This document shows positions 1 to 9,029 of a stretch of DNA of 26,141 nt, piece after piece. The notes under the pieces were generated by a model, which worked only from the letters and a program-made list of their open reading frames with translations, did not search any database and had not been told where the DNA came from. Numbering within the stretch: position 1 is the stretch's first letter; each line of letters begins with the position of its first letter. A program made the position numbers and the translations under genes. Origin of the DNA: CAZEAC01 sp964510065 (GTDB lineage Bacteria > Bdellovibrionota_C > UBA2361 > CAIXSY01); assembly GCA_964510065.1 (NCBI GenBank), contig CAZEAC010000058.1:1-26141 (forward strand). Direction: 5' to 3'.

Positions 1-91
1 TTCCAGGCTGATTTGCAATCAGCCACTTGACTTCTAACACAGCCTCTTCGCGTTAGAAATTATAGAGTGCGACTAAGTCCGGCCGCCTAGG

Positions 92-634
92 CTAGACCCC
101 ACCAACTCTTCGTGACTCAGAGCTCCACTCATAGCAGGTTGAGCCAGCATCAAGGTAAAGCTTCCTTCCCTTGCGGCGAGCGGTCGAAATAATTGAATTT
201 GCTGAGTGCGCGGCAGCGCCACCCGCACCGCCGTAGTAGCGTGCACATCCATTGCCGCCGTGACTGCGAGACCATTGTGCATAGTAACCCACAGAGCCGG
301 CAACCGAGCCATCGCTATACAGGATATTGCAGCGCCCACTTGGACAGGGCGAGCAATTCGAGCCACTACCTATTATTGAATACGAGCCGCGTCGCGAGTC
401 GCCGCCTGGAATATGATTCGAGGTGTCGGCTTTAATCAGGAAGTTCACTGGCTTAATTTTTGGACACTGCTTTGCAAGGGACGATTTTGCGCGTACAACC
501 CGTCTGGCAGCCTGTCCAGAGGAGCGAGTGGTTTGCACAATAACCGTTGAATTCTGTGCCTGACCGACTCCCGGAAAGACCTGACCCACAATCGCGAACG
601 CGCAGATGATTAATATGTTAGATTTTAGACTCAT
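92..634 (-). CDS. Small Cys-rich secreted hypothetical protein
   Basis: I do not recognise the family. The protein is 180 residues from the ATG at 634. An open frame extends upstream to a TTG at 763, but the ATG is preferred because an AAGGA box lies about 10 bases before it and the protein then begins directly with a signal peptide (hydrophobic stretch about residues 7-24, likely cut near GQA-QN). The mature part contains six cysteines, including a CSPC motif, and a Gly/Ser-rich region with a GGNGC and YYGGAGGAAA stretch. It lies downstream of and co-directional with a secreted CxxC glutaredoxin-like gene, with about 125 bases between. An exported protein with disulfide bonds is an inference from the cysteine content. 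The call as a real gene is fairly safe; the function is unknown. Confidence 0.6.
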   Translation of the reverse strand: MSLKSNILIICAFAIVGQVFPGVGQAQNSTVIVQTTRSSGQAARRVVRAKSSLAKQCPKIKPVNFLIKADTSNHIPGGDSRRGSYSIIGSGSNCSPCPSGRCNILYSDGSVAGSVGYYAQWSRSHGGNGCARYYGGAGGAAAHSANSIISTARRKGRKLYLDAGSTCYEWSSESRRVGGV

Positions 635-759
635 TCTGTATTTTTTCCTTACTACAAGGTTTTTGTGAAAGACGCCGGCAACTGCCGACCACAATAGTAT
701 CTCCTGACTCGAGCGATTGCGCAATAATACGAAACTTGGGCTTGCCCCGGTGGGGGACT

Positions 760-1389
760 TCAAAGCTCGTCGGTCGCCCCGCCCTTTGAAGCTGCGTTGC
801 CGACAAGCCCGGCGGCTTCTAGAATAGCTTGAGGTTGATTGCCCTTAATGAGACGTGAGCCTATTTTTGTTACCGGCAAAGCTGTACCCACACCCATTCG
901 GTCAAATTCGACGAAAGCTTCTCTACTCTTTGTGATGTCCAATTTTTTATAGCGAAGTTTGTGCTCGCGTAGCGTTCTCTCAAGCTTGGAACATTCGGCG
1001 CAATTTGGACCAACAAATACCATGATCGTGAGTACCTGCTTAGGTTTCGATGCCCCTTTTAACTTTTCGTCCGTGCCCTTCTGTTTCGCCGCGAGCTTCT
1101 CCTCTTTAGCTTTCCGGCGCTCTTCAATTTTCAGCTGGCGCTCTTCAAGCTGCTTCTGCTTTTGTAAATTCCGTTGGTATATCTTCCACTGTTTGCTGTT
1201 CATCGGCGGAAGAGTGGTTGGTGGGATCACCTGGCTACGATAGCGCTCGGGGACCTGTGAGATAGTGTCGACAAAGAAAATGTTTCCAGATTCGTCCTGG
1301 TAGCGCACAGATTGGGCGAAGCAGCGCCCGGCGCCGAAAACAGCTCCGAAGAAACACACTAAACCGAGGAAAACGATAACCCTTTTCAT
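760..1389 (-). CDS. Exported DUF4124-like / glutaredoxin-like CxxC protein
   Basis: A 209-residue protein with a signal peptide (residues 1-25, CFA-Q). Residues about 28-55 resemble the DUF4124 motif (YQDESGNIFFVD followed by VPERYR). A highly charged coiled-coil segment covers about 66-115. A glutaredoxin/thioredoxin-fold domain covers about 117-195, with the redox pair C130-AE-C133 and the cis-proline motif TALPVTKIG (P172). DUF4124 followed by a glutaredoxin domain is a known arrangement in proteobacterial periplasmic proteins. The likely role is thiol-disulfide chemistry in the periplasm; the substrate is unknown. An AGGAG box sits 3 bases before the ATG. The stop overlaps the TTG that begins the extended reading of the next gene. 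That next gene encodes a six-cysteine secreted protein, which could be a client. Confidence 0.82.
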   Translation of the reverse strand: MKRVIVFLGLVCFFGAVFGAGRCFAQSVRYQDESGNIFFVDTISQVPERYRSQVIPPTTLPPMNSKQWKIYQRNLQKQKQLEERQLKIEERRKAKEEKLAAKQKGTDEKLKGASKPKQVLTIMVFVGPNCAECSKLERTLREHKLRYKKLDITKSREAFVEFDRMGVGTALPVTKIGSRLIKGNQPQAILEAAGLVGNAASKGGATDEL

Positions 1390-1463
1390 GGACTCCTGTT
1401 GATAGTTATAGCAGGCAATTGAAAATTCGTAACCTTGGCTAGAATGGCGATGTTACAGCGATT

Positions 1464-2768
1464 TTAGAGAGCTCGAAGCGCTGCGTCGAGATCGCGAATA
1501 ATATCGTCCGGGTCTTCAACTCCCACTGCTAACCTTATACCGCCGGGATCTATTCCGAGCTTCTCCTGCTGCTTAGCGGGGTAGGCCGCGTGAGTCATCG
1601 AGCCCGGATGCTCGATGAGCGTCCTAAGCTGCCCGAGGCTTACGGCAAGAGTTACACAGTAGGCGTTGCGTGCGATAAAATCCATCATTCTTTCGCCGCG
1701 CCGTTTCGAGTCTTCGGCATTTTTCCCTCGAAGGTTAAAGTAGACCATAAACCCGGGCGCGAAATTGTCATTGTAATCGCGAAGCATTCGCAACGCTATC
1801 TCATGCTGTGGAAACGAAGTGAGGCCCGGATAACGCACTTTATCGATTTTCGGATGCGATTCCAAAAACGCCGCGACGCGCTGCGCATTCGCCTGCTGCT
1901 TTGGGATGCGAAGAGCCATCGTCGAAACGCCATGGACCAGAATGCCCCAAGCGGTCATAGGCGCCATCATTCCACCGAAGTCTTTACGAAAGAGAATTAG
2001 CTCTTCCTCAAATTCCTTTCGCGTCACCACTGCTCCGCCAAGATGTTCGCCAAATCCGCTAATACCCTTGGTAAGGCTATGTATCACGACGTCAATGCCA
2101 TGGCTAATTGGCCGCTGACAGTAAGGTGTTGCAAAGGTGTTATCAATGACCGTAACAATTTTCTCTGACGACTTCCTCTTCCGATTGACCTTCTTAACTT
2201 CGTGCGCAATTGCATCAAGGTCGAGAAGTTCAAGATTAGGATTCACCGGTGACTCGAGATAAAGAACTCGAGTTCGAGGAGTAACGTATTGAAGAAAGGA
2301 ATCCGGTTTCGTCAGATCACAGAAATGCACCTTGATTCCGAAGCGTGGCATCCAGCCGCTAAAGAGGCTGTAGGAGCAGCCGTAGATAGTGTTGTGTGAA
2401 ATAATCTCCGAGCTTTCGCGGAGGAGGAATGTCGAGCCGGCATGCACGGCGGCCATTCCTGACGCGAATACCACTGCGCAATCGGTTCCTTCTGACACCG
2501 CCAAAGCATGTTGAAGCATGTCGGTGTTTGGGTTTCCCATCCGATCGTATACGTAAATTGGAGTTTCTTCTCCCTCCTCGTTGACTCCCTGTCCGATAGC
2601 TCCGAACCCTTCGGCACCGCGCTGTGCCGAACCCAAACGAAATGTACTGGTAGCGGTGACGGGTGGAAGTACATGGAAATCGTAGTTCCACTCTTTCGCC
2701 TTGGAGCGGCCATAGATAAGCCGGGTCGGAGTTGAATAGCGCTTTTCGTTTATCTTCTTTAATGACAT
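1464..2768 (-). CDS. Cys/Met-metabolism PLP-dependent enzyme (cystathionine gamma-synthase family)
   Basis: A 434-residue cytosolic enzyme of the trans-sulfuration family (cystathionine gamma-synthase, O-acylhomoserine sulfhydrylase, methionine gamma-lyase). Family motifs seen in order are YDRMGNPNTD (74-83), the phosphate-binding VVFASGMAA, ESPVNPNLELLD, VIDNTFATPYCQRP, the PLP lysine K234 in SLTKGISGFGEHLGG, SLGQLRTLIEHPGSMTHA and the C-terminal GIRLAVGVEDPDDII. The lysine motif differs from the textbook SATKYIGGH form, so the exact reaction (synthase, lyase or sulfhydrylase) cannot be told by eye. It probably serves methionine or cysteine supply. It is transcribed away from the gene at 2936, with 167 bases between them. 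No clear ribosome-binding site is seen before the ATG. Confidence 0.9.
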   Translation of the reverse strand: MSLKKINEKRYSTPTRLIYGRSKAKEWNYDFHVLPPVTATSTFRLGSAQRGAEGFGAIGQGVNEEGEETPIYVYDRMGNPNTDMLQHALAVSEGTDCAVVFASGMAAVHAGSTFLLRESSEIISHNTIYGCSYSLFSGWMPRFGIKVHFCDLTKPDSFLQYVTPRTRVLYLESPVNPNLELLDLDAIAHEVKKVNRKRKSSEKIVTVIDNTFATPYCQRPISHGIDVVIHSLTKGISGFGEHLGGAVVTRKEFEEELILFRKDFGGMMAPMTAWGILVHGVSTMALRIPKQQANAQRVAAFLESHPKIDKVRYPGLTSFPQHEIALRMLRDYNDNFAPGFMVYFNLRGKNAEDSKRRGERMMDFIARNAYCVTLAVSLGQLRTLIEHPGSMTHAAYPAKQQEKLGIDPGGIRLAVGVEDPDDIIRDLDAALRAL

Positions 2769-2935
2769 GGTAGTTTTGGGTTTCGGCTTCTGTGTAATTA
2801 TGATGCTCAGACGACCTATTACGTATGTTGTTAGTAACTAGTAATATTCTTGGACTGCGTGGACATTTCTAGCCGTGGCCCCGGGAGCAGTAGAAACCTG
2901 TGAGAAGTTCAGGTTAAGGGAAAGTGTAAGTTTGA

Positions 2936-3667
2936 GTGAGATGCGGATTGAAGTTAGAACGTATTTTTATATTTCTTGCTTTTCTGTTCTATGTAAGGGC
3001 GAATTGTCTTGTTGCCGAAGTTGAAGAGCATCATCACGGCGAGCATGCCGAGGCTTCAAATATTATCGTGCCCATGCCAAAAATTCGTCTACCTAATTTT
3101 GGACGGTTTAAGAAACAGTTTGTTTCGGTTTGTGAAGTGATCGGGGAGGATCTTCGCCGAGAAAAACTGTATGAGATGCTTCTCTCGCTTTCGGCACGAA
3201 ATGAAGAATGTAGCTCATGCCGTCCTTTGATAAGCACTTTTGCTGCGGCATGTAAGCTGCCGGTGCAGAGGAAGAAGCCAAAAAAGAAGGAAGCCGATCC
3301 AGAGCACAGCGACGTCGAGAAAAGCATGGAGGAAGTTGATGCGGAGGTTGTGCCGACGCCAACACCCCATAAAAAAACAAAACAAAGAGAGCCGCATGCG
3401 GCAGTTATTGCGCTACTCTCTGAGCTTTTTGCGGAAATACGAGACTCCGGAGAAGATCTAAGTGAGCTTGTGAAAGCAATTGATAGACTTTCGGTTGCGC
3501 TCAGCACACATCCGAGCTTTACCCCTGGCGAGAGGGAGTATTTTTCGATTATGGCGGTGTATATAAGTGCCCCCTTCGCAGAGGTGCTGCGCGAAGATTC
3601 TGATCGTACCGATAATGGTAGAAGCGCTGAGCCATCAAAGGGAAATATAGACGACTTATTTCAATGA
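2936..3667 (+). CDS. His-rich N-terminus secreted hypothetical protein
   Basis: The family is not recognised. The protein is 243 residues from a GTG; a TTG at 2948 in frame is an alternative. Residues about 9-27 form a hydrophobic signal segment (cut near LVA-EVE). The mature N-terminus is EEHHHGEHAE, which could bind metal. A CSSC pair lies at 92-95, with further cysteines at 66 and 106. A strongly charged Lys/Glu/Pro linker covers about 111-152, followed by a helical C-terminal half (153-222) and an acidic tail. Exported location is inferred from the signal segment. It lies 155 bases before the TPR membrane protein, so a shared role is possible but unproven. Confidence 0.65.
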   Translation: MRCGLKLERIFIFLAFLFYVRANCLVAEVEEHHHGEHAEASNIIVPMPKIRLPNFGRFKKQFVSVCEVIGEDLRREKLYEMLLSLSARNEECSSCRPLISTFAAACKLPVQRKKPKKKEADPEHSDVEKSMEEVDAEVVPTPTPHKKTKQREPHAAVIALLSELFAEIRDSGEDLSELVKAIDRLSVALSTHPSFTPGEREYFSIMAVYISAPFAEVLREDSDRTDNGRSAEPSKGNIDDLFQ

Positions 3668-3822
3668 GTTCCTTGCAAGGGTGTCTTAAAACTGCCCGTG
3701 GGGGAGTGGGCACAGCACTTGCAATTTATGGACCTCTGGAACGGTAGGTCTCATCTTAAGTTATTGGCGGGAATACTTATCCCCGGCTAAGTGAATGAAT
3801 TAACAGTAGTTATAGACCGCTT

Positions 3823-5598
3823 ATGACGCTGCGTTTGCCCCTGCTGCTGCTTACTATTTGCATAGCGACTATGTCGCGCGTTTCCTTTGCCGAATCGGCG
3901 GTACCGATTGAAGCTCCTGCAGCGGAAGAGCAGCAGGCTCCGATTCTTGAGTTCTCAAACGAGGCTAATCTCGCTGCGATTCGCATGACGTGGGCCGAAA
4001 TTCAGAAAGCTATTAGGTTTCGTCGGCTCGATCTTGCTACGGACCAATTGAATGAATTGAACAGGCTGCGTCGACTCGGCGGTTTTGAGTCGCTGCAGGA
4101 ATACAGCCTTTACCTCATACAGGAAGGGCTCGATCGACTCTCTGTCGGCGACATTGATAGCGCGGCTTTTTTTGCGCGAAAGGCCCTTGAGCTTTCGCCG
4201 CGTGCGCCTGAAGTGCTTCTCCGATCGCTTTGGCTCGTAAAAGAAACAGGGGTCGCTCCGGTAGTAGGGCAGATTATTTCGGCGCTTCGCTACAGCTGGC
4301 GAAGTCCCTTTGTACTTATCCGAGGGCTTGAGGTTGTTGCATATCCATTTCTTTGGGCGCTTACCTTCGCGCTGTATATAGTGCTTGTGCTCAATTCGGC
4401 GTACCGCATTCAGCAACAGCTTCGTGGCTTTTCCAAGTTTGCTCCGGGAGTCGTGCGCGGCATGGTCGGTCCAATAATCGCGGTTCTTGGTCTTTCACTC
4501 CCGTGCTTCGGGGGGCCGCTTTGGAGTATTGTTTGTTGGACTGTTTTCTCGGCGCTCTTTCTTGTTAATAAGCGTTGGGCTCCAATTCTTGGTGGTTCGG
4601 TGCTGATGCTGTGGGGCGCGGTAATTCCGCTCAAAGAGAGTCTCTCGGTCTGGCTTGAAGATGCAAGGGCCCAAGCGCTGCTTGCCTCGAATGCTGGTGA
4701 TTTCAAGTTCGCCGAAACAAAAAAGCAGCTTCTGATGTCGTTTGTCAACGACCGAAAGACTGACGGTGTTGCGTATTTTATACTTGGTCAAGAGCTGAAG
4801 CGCAGACGTGAGCATAGCGCAGCCGACAAGGCGTTCGAGCAGGCAGAGGGGCTTCTCGGCGCTCAGCCCTGGACATTGGCGCAACGCGGACTCACCGCGT
4901 ATGGCACTGGAGAGTTCAAAAGGGCTGAGGAGTTTTTTGAAAGAGCCGAAAAAGCTGACCTTGCCACGCCTGAGTTCCTTTTTAACTTTTCGCGGTTGAA
5001 GTTCGAACTCCTTGATATCGAAGGGAGTCGCAATTACTTCACTCGCGCGAGTCAGAAAGATAGTGCGAAAGTTAAAGAGTTTGAGACGCTTGCAGATCAA
5101 CCTGGGCTTAATGGTATTGAAACGTTGGCTGAGATTCGGCTTCCGGCCTATTTGTTGGTTCGGTCGGCTTTCAATGGGCAGCCGGGGCTTCAGGAAAAAT
5201 GTGATCAGATCTCGAAATCAGTTATGCCGGGATTTACCCCCGTCGGCATGCAGCTTACCGGAGCGCTTCTTTTTCTCTTTCTCATGATTCCTGCGGCCAG
5301 CGCGCATAGACTTCGTCGCGCGCAGGCATACTTCATTGACTACTTCCCTTCACGTGCGCTCATTAACGTCATGCGAATGATTCCCGGTGGGGCTTGGGTT
5401 GTTGCCGGACGGCCGATAACAGCAATGCTGATTATGAGCACGTTGATCTTAATGGCGTTTCCAATGCTTGGCTGGCCTGCGCAAAGTACATTCTCGATTG
5501 ATGGAATTACGCCGTTTATCCCTTATTATGGTTGGCTCGTGCTGTTGCTTGCGGCGGGGTTCAGTATTGGCGGCTGTTACCTTGGGGAGGACGCATAA
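3823..5598 (+). CDS. TPR-containing multi-pass membrane protein
   Basis: A 591-residue protein not assigned to a named family. The N-terminus (1-23) is a signal peptide or first membrane helix. Residues 45-145 are a helical-repeat segment with TPR-like helices (IDSAAFFARKALELSP). Membrane helices are likely at about 170-191, 211-228, 232-248 and 254-270. A second TPR block covers about 316-412 (AYFILGQELKRRREHSAADKAF and the next two repeats). Three further membrane helices lie near 476-494, 523-548 and 565-585. Alternation of soluble repeat blocks with membrane bundles suggests an inner-membrane scaffold. The next gene's GTG follows this gene's stop with no gap, so the two are almost certainly co-transcribed and may be translationally coupled. 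Confidence 0.85.
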   Translation: MTLRLPLLLLTICIATMSRVSFAESAVPIEAPAAEEQQAPILEFSNEANLAAIRMTWAEIQKAIRFRRLDLATDQLNELNRLRRLGGFESLQEYSLYLIQEGLDRLSVGDIDSAAFFARKALELSPRAPEVLLRSLWLVKETGVAPVVGQIISALRYSWRSPFVLIRGLEVVAYPFLWALTFALYIVLVLNSAYRIQQQLRGFSKFAPGVVRGMVGPIIAVLGLSLPCFGGPLWSIVCWTVFSALFLVNKRWAPILGGSVLMLWGAVIPLKESLSVWLEDARAQALLASNAGDFKFAETKKQLLMSFVNDRKTDGVAYFILGQELKRRREHSAADKAFEQAEGLLGAQPWTLAQRGLTAYGTGEFKRAEEFFERAEKADLATPEFLFNFSRLKFELLDIEGSRNYFTRASQKDSAKVKEFETLADQPGLNGIETLAEIRLPAYLLVRSAFNGQPGLQEKCDQISKSVMPGFTPVGMQLTGALLFLFLMIPAASAHRLRRAQAYFIDYFPSRALINVMRMIPGGAWVVAGRPITAMLIMSTLILMAFPMLGWPAQSTFSIDGITPFIPYYGWLVLLLAAGFSIGGCYLGEDA

Positions 5599-6573
5599 GT
5601 GGAGACTGGTGTAATAAACGAAGAAAACCTCTCGGGGCTACTTCGAAATCTTTCGCAGCGTCGGCGAAACGGAGTGTTGGAAATTACGTATCCCGACTAT
5701 GTGATGTCGTTGCACTTTAATAAGGGAAAAGTTGTTGACGCGTCACTTTCGACGATTGCTCCGTGCGCCGAGATTGTAGCACTTCTTAAGGCAGCCGAAT
5801 TCCTTCCGGCCAACGCAGAGCCGCAGGCGCAGAACTATTCGGAGCTTTTTCGCGAACTAAATAATTTTACCGTCGTTGATGAGGACTTTTTCCGGCGAGT
5901 TGTGCGCCATTTTGTTCTTGAGAAGCTCTACTCACTTGATCTCACCAAGGGAGCCTACTACAGCTTCCGCGTACAGATGGTCGAAGGAGATAAAAGTTTT
6001 TCACCTGCGGTATCCGCGGGGCAGCTACTGCTTGATTTTGTAGCGCTACAGACCGATGCCGATAGATTTAAAGCGACTTTTGATGGTGGTCAGACAATTT
6101 CTCGCGGTGATGTTCCCGGGGCGCTCTCCGAAGAGGAAAAGGCAATTTACGAAGCTCTTCTTGTGCCTCGTTCGCTAGGGCAGTTGCGCGCTCGCGCATT
6201 GCTCAGTCGATTCCATTTTCAAGACGCGTTGCTCAGTATGTTCGAGCGAGGGGCAGTGGTCATTGGTGATACAGCTCCTGACAAGCAGCTCGATCAAAAC
6301 CTGAAGTCTGATTCAATGAGTGACAGGCTCGATGATCTTGTATCGAATGTCGCAGCGGTCGCCGAAGCGGAGCTCGAATCGGATAGTGAAGATGCCGTTG
6401 CCAGCGAAGGCGGTTATGCGACTCGTGGGCCCTCAATTCGAGTTCGCATGATCGCCAGGAGTACCACTCTTCTGCAGTCGTCGTGGATGCCGAATTTGGT
6501 GATGATTATTTTTATGGCCGCGGCGTTTAGCATTCCTTTCTATGTCTGGCCGCGAATGATGGTTGGCTTCTAA
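5599..6573 (+). CDS. DUF4388-like protein with C-terminal membrane anchor
   Basis: A 324-residue protein beginning with GTG immediately after the upstream stop codon. Residues about 8-130 resemble DUF4388 (PATAN-type), a domain often attached to signalling proteins in deltaproteobacteria: an opening like LSGLLRNLSQRRRNGVLEIT, followed by a strand and LHFNKGKVVDA. Residues about 176-225 look like a winged-helix segment (LSEEEKAIYEALLVPRSLGQL). A Ser/Asp/Glu-rich linker covers about 236-275. One hydrophobic helix (299-317) lies almost at the C-terminus, suggesting a tail-anchored protein with its bulk in the cytoplasm. The pairing with the TPR membrane protein suggests a membrane-associated sensory or scaffold complex; that is inference. 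Confidence 0.8.
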   Translation: METGVINEENLSGLLRNLSQRRRNGVLEITYPDYVMSLHFNKGKVVDASLSTIAPCAEIVALLKAAEFLPANAEPQAQNYSELFRELNNFTVVDEDFFRRVVRHFVLEKLYSLDLTKGAYYSFRVQMVEGDKSFSPAVSAGQLLLDFVALQTDADRFKATFDGGQTISRGDVPGALSEEEKAIYEALLVPRSLGQLRARALLSRFHFQDALLSMFERGAVVIGDTAPDKQLDQNLKSDSMSDRLDDLVSNVAAVAEAELESDSEDAVASEGGYATRGPSIRVRMIARSTTLLQSSWMPNLVMIIFMAAAFSIPFYVWPRMMVGF

Positions 6574-6618
6574 GTAGCGTATCGTCGCAGCAGTCTCCAG
6601 AATAAAGTCTGATCGCCT

Positions 6619-8379
6619 TTATTGCACCAACTGGCCACGTACATTTTTGGCGAGAGCATTAAGGATAGACTGAAGATCTTGCGGATTGGTCGCATCGCCG
6701 TAAAGTCCAATCGGTGGAGGTGTTGGGAATGTTACTCCGTATGCGCTGCCAGTATTGTAGCTTGCGAAGCTCGAGACATTACAGTAGGTCGGTTCGGCCA
6801 CCCCGCCTCGGGGTGCGGCGTTCGCTATTCGTCTTAGCAGACCTTCGGCTTCCGGAATGTTGATTCCGACTGCCCACACTTCTATGCCCAAAGCTCGGGC
6901 GAGGTCTGCCTGAAATATTGCGCTGGCCTTGGGGGAGTCTCCTGCGCATGCGGCATCAGTGAGCGAGCAGGTTGGCGCGGCGGTGCCGGTTCCCGGAACG
7001 CAGGCTATGCCATCTTGGTTTCCGCCGCCGGAGTTCGGCATTCCGTCGGTCAGAAACAAGATAATTTTCCGGGCACTTCTAAATGAAACATTCGCCGGAT
7101 CATTTATGAAGGTTAAGATCTGGTTGTAGCCGAGCTGTAATCCGGCAAACGCGTTGGTTGTAGGGCGAGTCGTAAGCTGATCGATTATAGCTCCGTAACC
7201 GGTAAGCTGTGCCGGCTCCAACGGATCGGCGGCGGGAACTGGTGACACTTGGTAGTATGGGTTAGAAATGAGTGTCGTCTTAAACGCAAGAGTGATTGGC
7301 CTCGGGATATTTTGCTGCGGCACCCAGCTATCAGCATCCCAAACAGAATCTGCGTACGCAGTGGGATACCACGAAGGCAAGGGCCATTGCGCCGTCATCG
7401 TTCCAGAATTCATTGCCCGATGCATTCCTGGGTGATTATGGGCGCCGATTGCGCTGCTGCCCGACGGATTGAGGCTCCCTGAATAAGGCGAAACGCCGGC
7501 GACCTTTGAAAAGGGTACTAGTCCGATGGCATCACGCCCTTCAGCGAGCGACGAAATAAACGATTTGGCCGCCTCGCGTACATACATAAAACCGGTTTTG
7601 ACTGTGCATGTCGGCGCAATAACGTAGGTGCAGGGAAAACTCCCGACCCCGCCGCTCATGGCGCTTCCCTTGTCGCAAACCGACTGACTACAAAATCTTT
7701 GGGTATTATAGCCATTGTGGCCGCCGGCAGCTTCGCCGGCATGCGCGGGATCTACCAGCGCTCCTGACGTTGTATAATTTGCCCACTCTGAGAAGGGATA
7801 GTCTTGGCAGTAGCCGCTATAGGACAAGCACTGTGCCTGCTCAGCGGCGCTCGCCAGTGGATCGGGGGTTTTGGAAACTATCAGGTCCATCGAACCAGTA
7901 ACGTCAATTACCATGCTTACGATAGTTGGCCGCGCAACCGCTGACGCGGAGGAGGCTACTCGCGCTATGCGCGGACCTTGCGGGAGCATATTTAAGAAAA
8001 GATTGGCAACATTGAGAGTTCCCTGAAGGCTGACTCGATTTGGGTCTCCGGCAACCGGCGATGTGGCACTCAGCGAGGCGAGACGGCTCGTGTCTTCGCC
8101 ATTAATTACGAGATTCTCGAGGGCGATCTGTTCGGCCATTGCTGCCGCGGTGACGTTTCCATTGGGGAAGCGAAGTGTTGTAGTCGCGGTGACTACCCCC
8201 GCGTCGACAGCACGTTGAAGACGCATTTTTGCGCGGTAAAGATTAGCGCTATCCATCGCAATACCGAATAGTGCGATGACCAAGGTAAGTAGGATGCTAA
8301 TCCAAAGAATCGAGAAACCGCTTTCGCGCTTATAGCTCTGCGCTCGTGCCCGGTCTTTATTGACAGGTGCAAAATTCAC
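6619..8379 (-). CDS. TadG-like pilus protein with von Willebrand (VWA) domain
   Basis: A 586-residue protein starting at GTG. Residues 19-60 form the TadG-like N-terminal anchor (ESGFSILWISILLTLVIALFG followed by MDSANLYRAKMRLQRAVDAG). A VWA domain starts near 150: the MIDAS motif is D159-VTGS, and a second metal-site motif is FLTDG (D444). A long insertion of about 90 residues between them carries six cysteines (184, 191, 230, 235, 250, 258), and later loops carry four more. The family acts with Tad/Flp pili at the cell envelope, probably as a pseudopilin-like or adhesin-like surface protein. It ends an operon with two TadE-like genes (48 bases upstream to the next). No Tad secretion machinery is in this window. 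Confidence 0.85.
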   Translation of the reverse strand: MNFAPVNKDRARAQSYKRESGFSILWISILLTLVIALFGIAMDSANLYRAKMRLQRAVDAGVVTATTTLRFPNGNVTAAAMAEQIALENLVINGEDTSRLASLSATSPVAGDPNRVSLQGTLNVANLFLNMLPQGPRIARVASSASAVARPTIVSMVIDVTGSMDLIVSKTPDPLASAAEQAQCLSYSGYCQDYPFSEWANYTTSGALVDPAHAGEAAGGHNGYNTQRFCSQSVCDKGSAMSGGVGSFPCTYVIAPTCTVKTGFMYVREAAKSFISSLAEGRDAIGLVPFSKVAGVSPYSGSLNPSGSSAIGAHNHPGMHRAMNSGTMTAQWPLPSWYPTAYADSVWDADSWVPQQNIPRPITLAFKTTLISNPYYQVSPVPAADPLEPAQLTGYGAIIDQLTTRPTTNAFAGLQLGYNQILTFINDPANVSFRSARKIILFLTDGMPNSGGGNQDGIACVPGTGTAAPTCSLTDAACAGDSPKASAIFQADLARALGIEVWAVGINIPEAEGLLRRIANAAPRGGVAEPTYCNVSSFASYNTGSAYGVTFPTPPPIGLYGDATNPQDLQSILNALAKNVRGQLVQ

Positions 8380-8427
8380 AGTGTGCCTATTCGCGTGCTG
8401 TGCGGGGGCGAAGCCTTGACGAAACAG

Positions 8428-9027
8428 CTAATATATCGCCGCTTCATACACTGCTCCTTTGGACCCGCTAAATAGCCACGACAACATTCCGAAAATTGTG
8501 CTGTGGATATAGAAAACTTCGGCTAGTACGATAGTTGGTTTCGTCGAAGAGAGAATCTGGACCCCGGGGGCTGAAGTCACTGGATGCGGGGCAGGAGTAG
8601 TGACAAATCTTATCGTCGCTGCAGTAGCGTTCAGCCGACTGCTCACGGCAAGTGGCGTCCTTGGAGGTGTAATTGCACTGCTCAGATTTGTCGATCCGAC
8701 CAGATCTGCATGCTGCGTTGGCGTCGGGTTAAACGCGTAAAGCGACATTATTATTTCGACCTGCCCCGGAAAGTCTTGGGTCGATTGGGAAAGGCTCGCA
8801 AGCACTCCGTTTACGCAGGAGATGTCTCTCTGATCGGCGCAACGCCCCGCGGAAAGTTTTGCGGCCTCGTTGGCAATGGTCGAAAGCGACAACGAAATTA
8901 AAAAGTAACGGCAAAGCTCCACACCAGCAATAAGTATGATAACCAGTACGGGAGCGGCCAAAGCGAATTCGACTATCGCGGCGCCATTGTCTTTCGACCA
9001 TGCTTTTGTGCGCGTCGAACTCTCCAC
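8428..9027 (-). CDS. TadE-family minor pilin
   Basis: A 199-residue protein starting at GTG, with an AAGGA box 7 bases before it and only 2 bases after the upstream gene's stop. The TadE signature is clear: a short basic leader and then GAAIVEFALAAPV (15-27), with a conserved glutamate E20 as in processed prepilins, followed by a hydrophobic helix to about residue 47. The rest is a predicted beta-rich periplasmic domain with cysteines near 63, 70 and others. TadE proteins are minor pseudopilins of Tad/Flp pilus systems and need a TadV-like prepilin peptidase, which is not in this window. It lies in an operon between another TadE-like gene and a TadG-like gene. Confidence 0.85.
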   Translation of the reverse strand: MESSTRTKAWSKDNGAAIVEFALAAPVLVIILIAGVELCRYFLISLSLSTIANEAAKLSAGRCADQRDISCVNGVLASLSQSTQDFPGQVEIIMSLYAFNPTPTQHADLVGSTNLSSAITPPRTPLAVSSRLNATAATIRFVTTPAPHPVTSAPGVQILSSTKPTIVLAEVFYIHSTIFGMLSWLFSGSKGAVYEAAIY

Positions 9028-9029
9028 GA

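Noticed and set aside
1..91. Two small stems, 6-13/17-24 (GGCTGATT) and 32-38/52-58 (TTCTAAC)
   Set aside because: Downstream of the minus-strand gene end; short and AT-rich without a T tract, so not reported as a terminator.
635..763. N-terminal extension of the 92-634 protein to the TTG at 763
   Set aside because: It overlaps the upstream gene's end and would put about 43 residues before a clear signal peptide; the ATG at 634 has a ribosome-binding site.
2312..2713. Frames inside the PLP enzyme on either strand
   Set aside because: They lie in the coding region of a well-recognised gene and have no family resemblance.
6601..6623. AATAAAG/CTTTATT inverted repeat between convergent genes
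   Set aside because: Only 7 A/T-rich pairs; too weak to call a terminator.
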